Shown: positions 1 to 5,463, numbered from the stretch's first letter. The stretch: 8,174 bases of DNA from an uncultured Collinsella sp. (GCA_900764025.1 CAAFMM010000413.1:1-8174), one strand, 5' to 3'. Numbers and translations: made by a program. Notes: generated from the letters alone by a model not told the origin.

Positions 1-1
1 T

Positions 2-391
2 TGCGATTGCAGCTGGCGGCTTGCGGGCAAAAGGGCGGTTGAGTTTCAAAACGGGCGTTTTCGGCGCCATCGAGCCTCCAAAGGCGACCCGCCGCGCACT
101 TTGGGACAAAAACAAAAACTCAAAGCCCTGAGTTTGAAAAAAGTTTTTGAGGTTGTCCCAGCTTTTGTCCCCGAAGCCGACGAAACGCGACATCGCGTCA
201 TTCGGCGGCACGCGTTCCGTGTCGATGCCGAAAACTGGGTGTAACTGGAGTGACGGGACGGCAGAACCGACGCCATCGAGTGGGAGTAGGCTGACAGGGT
301 TCTGACCTGCACTTTTGAGTACCACGCTGTGCCGCTGAGTTTCGTTTCGTACGAGAGTCACGGCAAAGCCAGCAGCGACATTGGTGAGTAA
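2..391 (+). pseudogene. Decayed reading frame of unknown family, 3' end
   Basis: One plus-strand frame is open from the window edge to a TAA at 242-244. It resumes in the same frame past a TGA (251-253) and a TAG (287-289), and ends at TAA 389-391, just before the terminator at 406. The text looks protein-like at its ends (for example VFEVVPAFVPEADETRH near 143-190 and FEYHAVPLSFVSYESHGK near 314-370). No start or Shine-Dalgarno is visible inside the window and I do not recognise a family. The internal stops with no frame change suggest a gene decayed by point mutation. The alternative is chance open sequence in GC-rich DNA, which is quite possible for the part before 150, where A-rich and T-rich motifs dominate. 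Closeness to a strong terminator is the best support for a gene ending here. Confidence 0.25.
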
Positions 392-405
392 ATACGATGA
401 TCTAG

Positions 406-437
406 CCTCCGTTCCCGTGCTGGGACGGAGGTTTTTT
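406..437 (+). terminator. Rho-independent terminator
   Basis: The left arm CCTCCGTTCCC (406-416) pairs with GGGACGGAGG (422-431) with one bulged T and a five-base loop. Six T residues follow directly (432-437). This is a textbook intrinsic terminator reading rightward, 15 bases after the stop of the decayed frame that ends at 391. Confidence 0.8.
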
Positions 438-446
438 CTTCGCGGT

Positions 447-682
447 TTTACTCCCTTTCACCTGCGATTTCGCCATTTACTCCCCGTGTTTCAAGACAAC
501 AAGGCACGGGGCGGTATTCGGAGGAATGGGAGTAAGGATTCATCCCAAGTGAGTAGACGCGCGGTTTTTGTCCCCGAGGGCGAAACGGGGCCGTTTCGGG
601 GCCCGTGAAACTCAAATCGAACTCAACGGGCGTTTTTGCGGTCTCCGTACGGCGTTTCCCCAGGTGGTTAATGGGGAGTAAA
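447..682. repeat. Cluster of GGGAGTAA(A/G) motifs on both strands
   Basis: GGGAGTAAA occurs as its complement at 447-455 and 476-484 and directly at 674-682. GGGAGTAAG occurs at 528-536. Looser copies lie at 384-392 (GTGAGTAAA) and 282-290 (GGGAGTAGG). The 300 bases from 438 to 740 hold no convincing gene. Besides these motifs they contain two inverted repeats listed separately. The motif may be a protein-binding site or part of a decayed repeat; the sequence cannot decide between them. Confidence 0.45.
572..601. repeat. Nested inverted repeat (CGAAACGG / CCGTTTCG)
   Basis: CGAAACGG (581-588) and CCGTTTCG (591-598) form a perfect 8-bp inverted repeat with a two-base centre. CCCCGA (572-577) can alternatively pair with TCGGGG (596-601), so two competing folds share the right arm. 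There is no T tract, so this is not an obvious terminator. It may be a protein site or a structured RNA remnant. Confidence 0.4.
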
Positions 683-746
683 GAATCTCGCTGCTAAGAA
701 AGCGACGTTCAGCGCTCTGCGGTCAAGGCTGTGACCACCTGAGGGG
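658..746. repeat. Inverted repeat CAGGTGGT / ACCACCTG
   Basis: CAGGTGGT (661-668) and ACCACCTG (734-741) are perfect 8-bp complements 65 bases apart. Flanking CCCC (658-661) and GGGG (743-746) extend the match with a short bulge. The span includes one GGGAGTAAA motif and ends at the GTG proposed to start the next reading frame. It could be a leader structure or a mobile-element end. Confidence 0.3.
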
Positions 747-961
747 TGCTGGCAGTGGGGTTCTCGGGCGCGGCGGTGATCGACTCTTTGTTCACCGAGG
801 TGGGCTTGATGAGCTTCGCCTACTGGTTCACTGGCTTCTCCGCCATGATTGAGGTGGCGGGCTTCGAGCGCCTTTTGGGCATGGCGGACGCCATGCAGGT
901 GTTTACGAGCTAAGGGCAGCTGGAGGGCATCTGCGCTGTGGGCCTCGACGCAGCGGCATGA
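746..961 (+). pseudogene. Broken small hydrophobic protein, in-frame stop
   Basis: From GTG 746 the frame encodes 55 residues rich in Gly, Phe, Ala and Met (for example LMSFAYWFTGFSAMIEVAGF), then meets TAA at 911-913. The same frame continues with credible codons (GQLEGICAVGLDAAA) to TGA 959-961. That TGA overlaps the ATG of the next frame as ATGA, a junction typical of co-translated genes. I therefore read 746-961 as one gene with a nonsense mutation rather than a 55-residue gene. The hydrophobic stretch could contain one or two membrane segments. No Shine-Dalgarno is well placed before the GTG, so the true start may be elsewhere. The family is not recognised. Confidence 0.4.
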
Positions 962-1572
962 AGAAGGCGGGCTCGGTGCCCCACTCGTACAGCCGCCTGG
1001 TGAGCGGCGCGGGCAGGTTCGTGCCGGTTGGGACCTCAGGCGCTTCTGAGTTGGAATGGACCGCGGGGCATGCTGACCGCCCGGCCAAAGACAGCCACAC
1101 GTGGCCCGTGGGCGAACTGTTCGACAACGGCAGTTCGCTTTCAGGCTCGGGCGTCATCCGCGCGGGTGAGAGGTGGTGGCGGGCGCGTTCTTCGCGCGCA
1201 ACTCGAAAGACGTGCGCACAGTGGTAACCAAGGGCAGTGTGGCGTGCGGTGCGGAGGCGTGCATGAACTTCCGGGTCTGCGGTTGCTCGGTGCTTACCCG
1301 CGTGGATGGCATGAACGCACTCTGGGGCGTGGCGCAGATACAGCATGCGTCTAACCCGTGCACGGCTTTTGAGCCGATTGACCTGCATGGGCTCAAGGCG
1401 TCCGCGCTGGGGATCGCGACGTACGCATTGGCGCGCTCGAAGCTAAAGACGATTCTGATGGACCCAGACTGGTTGCTGCGGGGACTCAGATATTTGACGG
1501 TGGGGCGGGATGGGGAGCCCCCACGTCCCTTGTGGAAGCGCGAGGGCTTAACGAGTTCAAAATTCTTTGCCG
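958..1572 (+). pseudogene. Unknown gene disrupted by a frameshift near 1165
   Basis: ATG 958 overlaps the upstream stop (ATGA). The first frame gives about 71 plausible residues (MKKAGSVPHSYSRLVSGAGR and on to SGSGVIRAGE). After about 1170 it turns Arg/Trp-rich and stops at 1225-1227. The +2 frame takes over from about 1170 and stays coding-like for some 130 residues, including a Cys-rich patch (VACGAEACMNFRVCGCS, about 1240-1290) and later KLKTILMDPDWLLRGLRY. It then runs on past 1572 into DNA antisense to the next gene. A TGA at 1167-1169 in that second frame rules out a single continuous reading. The product would be around 200 residues. The Cys cluster could bind metal, but I recognise no family. 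Confidence 0.4.
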
Positions 1573-1791
1573 TTAGAGGTAGCTGCGCAGCCAATCGGGC
1601 ATGTTGGAATCGTCGATGGACCACGAATCTTCCTCGTGTTCGCTTTCCTCCCAGTTACTTTCGTCGCCATCGAAGAACTTGCGCCTGTTGCACTTGTACT
1701 TGACTACGGTGTCGCCTTCGCGACGGTACTCGTTCCAGTAGTAGTTTTGCTTTCCATACCCGTCCCATTCTTGGGTTCTGTAGATGACCAT
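1573..1791 (-). CDS. Small acidic hypothetical protein, 72 aa
   Basis: ATG at 1791-1789 is preceded by AAGGTG six bases upstream. The product starts [20 protein letters not shown], so the N-terminal half is rich in Tyr, Trp and Arg. The second half is strongly acidic ([20 protein letters not shown]), and the protein ends PDWLRSYL. There is no signal peptide, no membrane segment and one cysteine, so it is probably cytosolic. The start lies 15 bases after the stop of the 59-residue membrane protein gene, which makes it the likely last gene of the four-gene minus-strand operon. The mixture of aromatic and acidic residues would suit protein binding or nucleic-acid mimicry, but that is speculation. 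No family is recognised. Confidence 0.65.
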   Translation of the reverse strand: MVIYRTQEWDGYGKQNYYWNEYRREGDTVVKYKCNRRKFFDGDESNWEESEHEEDSWSIDDSNMPDWLRSYL

Positions 1792-1806
1792 GGTGGCACC
1801 TTTCGT

Positions 1807-1986
1807 TTATGCGCACATTTGCGCGATGAACATAACCTGGCCGATGGCGTGCAAGACGCTGACCACTACCGCACATGCTAGCAGCGCTATGAACAGGCGG
1901 AGTGTCCACTTCTCCTCGCGGCTGTTTTCGCCACCGAAAAGGCCTGTGCGGGCCTTCTCTTCGATTGCTGTTTGGCTGCGCTCCAT
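1807..1986 (-). CDS. Small single-pass membrane protein, 59 aa
   Basis: The start ATG (1986-1984) was chosen because ACGGAG lies six bases before it. Longer readings of this frame only run antisense-like through the upstream gene. The product begins MERSQTAIEEKARTG, continues with the polar stretch GGENSREEKW, then has one hydrophobic helix at about residues 29-55 (LRLFIALLACAVVVSVLHAI and on) and ends AQMCA. The charge pattern suggests an N-terminus inside the cell and a very short outside tail. It sits 44 bases after the 153-residue membrane protein gene and 15 before the acidic protein gene. It could be a small membrane-complex subunit, a toxin-like peptide or a regulator of its neighbour. 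No family is recognised. Confidence 0.65.
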   Translation of the reverse strand: MERSQTAIEEKARTGLFGGENSREEKWTLRLFIALLACAVVVSVLHAIGQVMFIAQMCA

Positions 1987-2030
1987 TTGTTGCTCCGTTT
2001 CTCTTGCGGTTATTGAGTGCCTCCAGGGGG

Positions 2031-2492
2031 TTATGCCGCCCGGTAGTAGAGTCTCGTCTGGGGCCTCACGATGGTCTGGCCCTCGGCGAGGTCGACCCCG
2101 AGGGCAGCCGCGTACGAGACCGCGTCCGGCGAGGCGTGCTGGCTTTCGGGCAGCTTGCGGAGGAACCAGTCGACGTTCACGACCTTCGGCTCTGTGGAGA
2201 CCGTCTCCACGGCGGGCGGGAGGGTTGCCTGGGCAACCGCTTTGGCTGCTCCGTCGGCGATGGCCTTTGCGCCCTTTGCCGCCGATGCGGGCAACATCGC
2301 ACACAGGTCGAGCTTACCGCTCACGAGCAGGCCGATGCCGATTCCGACGGCTGCGGCGGCTATGCCCGTCACCATCCTGATGGCGATCTTTTTCTTCGGG
2401 CGGCTCTTTTCGGCAGCAGAGGCGTCGACCTCTCTGACGTCATCGATCGCCCGGTCGTCATTCCTTGTCTTGTTGTGCTTGCCTTCCTTCAT
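2031..2492 (-). CDS. Single-pass membrane protein, 153 aa, with soluble C-terminus
   Basis: ATG 2492-2490 follows AAGGAGAAGGAAG, a strong Shine-Dalgarno lying inside the end of the regulator gene. The two genes overlap by 35 bases, which suggests translational coupling. Residues 1-36 are polar and charged (KHNKTRNDDRAIDDVREVD, then RPKKK). A transmembrane helix spans about 37-60 (IAIRMVTGIAAAAVGIGIGL). An Ala-rich stretch follows (about 69-90), then a compact C-terminal part with DWFLRKLPESQHASPDAVSY and GQTIVRPQTRLYY. The basic residues before the helix favour a cytosolic N-terminus and an outside C-terminus. The helix is not followed by a lipobox. The family is not recognised; the context suggests it is controlled by, or works with, the MerR-type regulator. 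Confidence 0.75.
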   Translation of the reverse strand: MKEGKHNKTRNDDRAIDDVREVDASAAEKSRPKKKIAIRMVTGIAAAAVGIGIGLLVSGKLDLCAMLPASAAKGAKAIADGAAKAVAQATLPPAVETVSTEPKVVNVDWFLRKLPESQHASPDAVSYAAALGVDLAEGQTIVRPQTRLYYRAA

Positions 2493-3366
2493 CTTCCTTC
2501 TCCTTCCAATTGCTTACCGCATAATGTGTCATTGCCTTATTTATGAAATCAAACGCACCTTGTCCGATTCCTATTTCCAAAAAGAGCTCTAGATACTGGT
2601 TTTCAAGCAGCTTGTTCCATAGGAGCCAGACAAACATCTCGGCGTACTCCTTCGCCTCATCTGGCGTTTGCCTACCCGCCAGCTGCAATAAATTGCCGAG
2701 CACCTGCTGTATCAGCGGAGAATCGGGGGCTAAGACTTCCTCGGCGCTTGCAGAATCGAGGCTCGCGAAATCGCGTTCCAGCTTTTCTTCGACAGCCGCG
2801 TTGTTTTCGATAAGCCTCAGGCTTGACAGGTCGGGCGCATCAAGAAGCGCGTTGCAGAAATCCCTGGAGCCTATTCCCAGCTTTTCTTGAAATGCCGATT
2901 CGAATTCCGAATCGTCCATCGGGCAGCCTAAGTCGATGAGAAGCGCCTTCGCCGAGTCGACCAGCGCTTCCGCCAGGCGTTTCCGCAGAAGTGCTTGGAC
3001 CGCCTCCTTCGGGTTTCGCCCATGGGATGCCCTGTTGAGCTCCTCGCAGAACTTGAGCTGCCTGTCCAACTCTTTGCGCTTCGCAGTTAGTTCCTCCAGC
3101 TGTCTTTCGGTTATTTCCTCGAACGGCTGCTCGGCGCTTTCCATCTCATCAAAGGCCCTCTTGATGGAGGTCAGGCTATAGCCCATTTTCTGGTATTGAC
3201 CTACGAGGGCAACTTTCAGCACATCCCCCTCATCGAAGAAACGCCTGCCTTGTCTGCTGTCCTCGGGGCAAAAGATGAAGTAACGTGAATCGTGTTTGTC
3301 GCATATCTGCTGGATGTTGTCCCTTTTAACGCCAGTCATCCTTGATACGTCTTTTATTCGCCACAT
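2458..3366 (-). CDS. MerR-family transcriptional regulator with TipAS-like C-terminus
   Basis: ATG 3366-3364 is preceded by AGGAGG at ideal distance. Residues 2-25 (WRIKDVSRMTGVKRDNIQQI) fit the MerR helix-turn-helix and residues 42-73 fit its wing and following helix (FFDEGDVLKVALVGQYQKMG, then YSLTSIKRAF). Although MerR proteins usually read Y.P.. after the first helices, the order here is the same. Residues 75-113 are predicted coiled coil (EEITERQLEELTAKRKEL), the usual dimer helix. The rest is helical and ends with an EYAEMFVWLLWNKLLENQYL segment and an F.NKAMTHY motif, like the ligand-binding TipAS domain of drug-sensing MerR proteins. At 302 residues it is a full-length TipA-type size. 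It heads a four-gene minus-strand operon whose downstream products are small membrane or acidic proteins. Autoregulation is likely from the palindrome upstream. The TipAS assignment is weaker than the MerR one. Confidence 0.85.
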   Translation of the reverse strand: MWRIKDVSRMTGVKRDNIQQICDKHDSRYFIFCPEDSRQGRRFFDEGDVLKVALVGQYQKMGYSLTSIKRAFDEMESAEQPFEEITERQLEELTAKRKELDRQLKFCEELNRASHGRNPKEAVQALLRKRLAEALVDSAKALLIDLGCPMDDSEFESAFQEKLGIGSRDFCNALLDAPDLSSLRLIENNAAVEEKLERDFASLDSASAEEVLAPDSPLIQQVLGNLLQLAGRQTPDEAKEYAEMFVWLLWNKLLENQYLELFLEIGIGQGAFDFINKAMTHYAVSNWKEKEDEGRQAQQDKE

Positions 3367-3403
3367 GGTCTTACCTCCTTGAATGAAGAATAAGGTATGC
3401 TCA

Positions 3404-3437
3404 AACTGTCATCCTATTAGACAGTTCAAGAAATCAA
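3404..3437 (-). promoter_or_regulatory. Promoter and operator-like palindrome of the MerR operon
   Basis: AACTGTC (3404-3410) and GACAGTT (3420-3426) form a perfect 7-bp inverted repeat with a nine-base centre, 38 bases before the regulator start. On the minus strand TTGATT (3437-3432) and TAGGAT (3416-3411) could be -35 and -10 boxes 15 bases apart, with the palindrome over the -10. MerR proteins bind such dyads in their own promoters. The palindrome is certain; the promoter boxes are only one possible reading. Confidence 0.5.
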
Positions 3438-3532
3438 ATAAATAGTTCTCTGCTTTTCAACAGCCACCCTATTTGTGACCACCCGAGAAGATGTACGGCA
3501 GCAAGGGTCGCGTTTTGTTCGGGAGGTTTCGC

Positions 3533-3835
3533 ATGGAGTCGATCGTGGTGGCGCTCATAGGCAGGACGATGACGTTCGTTGGGGTGGTTCTCTCCATCTC
3601 GGGAAGTAGCGCCGTGATGGAGACGAAGAACGACGAGCTGACGAAGCGTGTCAAGAAACACAACTGCTTGGTTGCGCGCACCTATCGCCTGTAGCAGGAT
3701 GTGGCCGTGATCCGTCGCGATGTGGACCCGCTCGATGAGAAGATGGGCGATGAGAAGATGGGCGATGAACGAGTTTCTGACGAGCAACACCTGGAAATGG
3801 TGTCTACTGCACCTCGTGGTGACGGGGGTGTTTGA
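3533..3835 (+). pseudogene. Small membrane-protein relic with internal amber codon
   Basis: ATG 3533 has GGGAGG six bases upstream. The frame encodes a hydrophobic N-terminus (SIVVALIGRTMTFVGVVLSI, residues 3-22) followed by a charged stretch (ETKNDELTKRVKKH), and meets TAG at 3692-3694. The same frame goes on with credible codons (QDVAVIRRDVDPLDEKMGDE and on) to TGA 3833-3835, where a new ATG overlaps (TGATG). The full reading would be about 100 residues: one membrane helix and a hydrophilic, partly repeated tail. The single TAG may be a nonsense mutation. Antisense open frames also cross this region, but their composition is less convincing and they lack ribosome sites. No family is recognised. 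Confidence 0.4.
3734..3768 (+). repeat. 15-bp tandem repeat coding DEKMG
   Basis: The unit GATGAGAAGATGGGC occurs at 3734-3748 and 3749-3763, with a third start GATGA at 3764. It encodes DEKMG twice and then DE in the relic frame. Its length is a multiple of three, as expected of slippage within a translated gene. Confidence 0.6.
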
Positions 3836-3921
3836 TGAATATCGTCGTTGTGCATTACACGGCGACGAGTGCGAGCGCACGCAGCAACCTGCCGTACTTT
3901 TCGCGATTCGCCGCGGGCGCA

Positions 3922-4258
3922 TAGGCACGCAACTTCATCTATAAGGAGGTCTTGATGCGACCGCCCGTTCACGAGCGCGAGATTAGCCCGTCCGTGGGCT
4001 TGATATCCTCGCCTTAGGACAAAGCGGCGACGAAGTCTCTCATGGGCCTGGTCAAATCGTAGTGCGTGCACGCACGGGCCCACGAGACGCGGGGAGAGGC
4101 CGCTCTAGGTTCGTTTCGAGTATATCGAGTTCGTACGCAATCGCGCGAAGGCGCACACGGCGCTGGGGGATTGGAGCCCCGTGGAATTCGGGGAGGCCAA
4201 CTGGTCGGAGGACGAAGACCGCCCGAAGGCGGCGCAGAAGATGTCAATTGAATCGTGA
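3922..4258 (+). pseudogene. IS3-family transposase (OrfB) C-terminal remnant
   Basis: In one frame the text reads HEREISPSVGLISSP, a TAG (4015-4017), DKAATKSLMGLVKS, a TAG (4060-4062), then CVHARAHETRGEAAL. This follows the IS3 OrfB catalytic-core order GISPSMG..., DNAA.ES...LK.E, C...R in which D and E belong to the DDE site. Near 4105-4112 the frame shifts by one, and RFEYIEFVRNRAKAHTALGD followed by WSPVEFGEANW runs to TGA 4256-4258. That is the classic OrfB C-terminus (FEYIE..YN..R.H.ALG..SP..F). The second amber falls where intact relatives carry the catalytic-region Glu. Two ambers and one frameshift mean it is dead. The 5' part, OrfA and the element ends are missing. A short frame at 3835-3921 (MNIVVVHYTATSASARSNLP and on) precedes it in the same frame, separated by another TAG at 3919-3921; I cannot assign it. 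Confidence 0.8.
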
Positions 4259-4277
4259 GGAGATTCAGATTCGCGAC

Positions 4278-4682
4278 GTGAGCAACGCCAATCGCTCTGC
4301 GAACGCGCTTCGCTCTAAGCTCTATGTTTGCCCGATGTGCGGCAACGAGCTCTTCGCCATGGGCGAGGCAGTTGTCTCGTGCTGCGGGATCGCGCTGCCG
4401 CCGCTTGAAGCCGAGCCGGCCGAGGGCGAGCACGTCATAGACGTAGAACTCGTGGAGGACGAGCCATATGCGTCGCTGGCGCACCCCATGTCGAAAGATC
4501 ACCACGTGTCGTTCACCGCCGCCGTCTCACCCGACAGGGCGCAGGTCGTCAAGCTCTACCCGGAGGGCAACGCCGCAGCAAGTTTCAGGGGGTCTGGGGT
4601 ACGCGATGCGTTCGCCTGCCTCAACCGGCACGGGCTGTTCCGCATGAAGGTATGGTGCTATCCCGTTTGTTCAATGTGCTAG
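4278..4682 (+). CDS. Desulfoferrodoxin-like protein (desulforedoxin plus superoxide-reductase-like domains), 5'-truncated
   Basis: From GTG 4278 the product is 134 residues. Residues 16-42 match a desulforedoxin-type iron site: YVCPMCGNELF, then VSCCGIALPPLE, with Cys18, Cys21, Cys35 and Cys36. Residues 51-122 resemble the superoxide reductase fold: EHVIDVELVE (His52), AHPMSKDHHVSF (His69, His75/76) and CLNRHGLFRM (Cys114, His118). The usual final motif is C-N-x-H-G, so here the Cys is one residue too early. Related clostridial and coriobacterial proteins often carry an N-terminal helix-turn-helix before this pair of domains. Here the upstream DNA is the IS3 remnant, so the N-terminus has probably been lost. 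GAGGAG lies 16 bases before the GTG, too far for a good ribosome site, so the start is uncertain and the gene may be a pseudogene. The last residues (WCYPVCSMC) look like an extension past the normal end. Confidence 0.6.
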   Translation: MSNANRSANALRSKLYVCPMCGNELFAMGEAVVSCCGIALPPLEAEPAEGEHVIDVELVEDEPYASLAHPMSKDHHVSFTAAVSPDRAQVVKLYPEGNAAASFRGSGVRDAFACLNRHGLFRMKVWCYPVCSMC

Positions 4683-4812
4683 TTCGGGACCCTTCTCGAG
4701 GCTCAAGAGGGAGATTCGATCGCTCTCCTGCGAGAAGACTCACCGAGTGGGGGTAAGCCGACATCTAACGTTCGCGAGCCCCTGAGCTGTACTAACGGGT
4801 CAGAGTTTTCGT

Positions 4813-4840
4813 TTGACAACCTCTGGTCAACTTTTGTGAT
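4813..4840 (+). promoter_or_regulatory. Possible rightward promoter with TTGAC/GTCAA dyad
   Basis: TTGACA (4813-4818) and TGTGAT (4835-4840) are spaced 16 bases apart. TTGAC (4813-4817) and GTCAA (4826-4830) also form a short inverted repeat over the -35 side. No convincing rightward gene follows, so this may be a relic or drive an RNA. The rest of 4683-4982 holds no gene that I can support. Confidence 0.3.
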
Positions 4841-4860
4841 TTCATGTCCCGTGAGATATC

Positions 4861-4901
4861 CATGCTTGCATTGTTGCAAATACCGCCACAATGCAAGCAT
4901 G
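4861..4901. repeat. Perfect 14-bp inverted repeat in intergenic DNA
   Basis: CATGCTTGCATTGT (4861-4874) and ACAATGCAAGCATG (4888-4901) are perfect complements around a 13-base centre. It lies between the desulfoferrodoxin-like gene and the convergent yjdF-like gene. Neither strand has a T tract, so it is not a standard terminator. An operator, a cruciform or a miniature-element end are the alternatives. Confidence 0.75.
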
Positions 4902-4982
4902 AGATGGTCGAAACCAAGTTCATATGTTCATGTGCGAACGGGGGCGTGGCGCTGCTCGCGCTAGGGTCTGTGACGACGCTGA

Positions 4983-5423
4983 TCAATGCCCGCGATGCTT
5001 CTGCTTGCGCTTCAGTTTTCTCTGCTCGAAGCGCGCCTCCGCCTCATCCGCGCGACGCTGGCTTCTCGCGTGAGCCGATTCCCGCTTCATCGTCTCCCGC
5101 TGATTCGCGAGCGCCTGCTGCGCCTTGGTGCTCATCGCCGGCTGCTTAAGTGCTTTCGCCGCCTCGCGGGCGCGGCGCTTAGGGTTCCTCGCGGGCTTGC
5201 TCGTCTCGACCAGGTTGTCACCGAAGAACGAGAGCTTCTCCCATTTGCCGACAACGAATCGCAGGATCTCCTCATCGGACGGCTCCGTGCCGAAGACGAT
5301 GCGGGCGACTCCGTACCTTCCGTCCTCGACGTGCTCCGCCAGCCCGACCCAGAATTGGCCGCCATGATATACGGTTGTTTCCGCTAGTTTGAGACTTGCA
5401 GCTTCGGCATCGTGACGTTTCAT
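4983..5423 (-). CDS. yjdF: YjdF-family protein (DUF2992)
   Basis: The 146-residue product has the DUF2992 order: a small beta-rich start (TTVYHGGQFWVGLAEHVEDG, residues 16-35), FGTEPSDEEILRFV (about 44-57), KPARNPKRRAREAAK, STKAQQALANQRE, and a charged helical tail ending KHRGH, the family hallmark. Family members are small, probably RNA-binding, and are often controlled by a riboswitch for azaaromatic compounds. The only upstream ATG (5423-5421) lies inside the outer terminal repeat of the adjacent IS21 element, and no Shine-Dalgarno precedes it. Residues 1-12 (MKRHDAEAASLK) are therefore partly IS-derived or leader sequence. The natural start is probably lost or lies between that ATG and TTVYHGG. 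Any native promoter and riboswitch are now separated by the IS, so expression is uncertain. Confidence 0.85.
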   Translation of the reverse strand: MKRHDAEAASLKLAETTVYHGGQFWVGLAEHVEDGRYGVARIVFGTEPSDEEILRFVVGKWEKLSFFGDNLVETSKPARNPKRRAREAAKALKQPAMSTKAQQALANQRETMKRESAHARSQRRADEAEARFEQRKLKRKQKHRGH

Positions 5424-5463
5424 CTATGGCAATGAAAGTTTTCAGATAAGGCAAAGGCATGCC
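5417..5463 (+). repeat. IS21 left end, two 22-bp repeat units
   Basis: Units at 5417-5438 and 5439-5460 share TTTCA-N5-GGCA at the same phase. The end closes with the palindrome GGCATGCC (5456-5463), which recurs in the right end. Repeated terminal sites bound by the transposase are usual in IS21 elements. Confidence 0.75.

Noticed and set aside
46..312. Minus-strand frame of 88 codons over the first decayed region
   Set aside because: Ser/Thr/Arg-rich composition without a ribosome site; the plus-strand reading explains the region at least as well.
903..1388. Minus-strand frame of 161 codons
   Set aside because: Composition dominated by Arg, Ala, His and Pro, typical of an antisense shadow; it opposes two better plus-strand frames.
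1500..1524. GC-rich dyad GTGGGG/CCCCAC as terminator of the MerR operon
   Set aside because: No T tract on the minus strand and it lies within the relic reading frame.
1902..2592. Long plus-strand frames of about 170-214 codons opposite the minus-strand operon
   Set aside because: They are antisense to genes with strong ribosome sites and have no start signals of their own.
3434..4083. Minus-strand frames across the small membrane-protein and IS3 relics
   Set aside because: They run antisense to the recognised IS3 OrfB remnant and look Arg/His-rich; no ribosome sites.
4703..4760. tRNA-like 3' end on the minus strand (GATCGAATCTCCCTC), a possible attachment-site relic
   Set aside because: The stem and loop sizes do not fit a T-arm and no acceptor or anticodon arm could be found.
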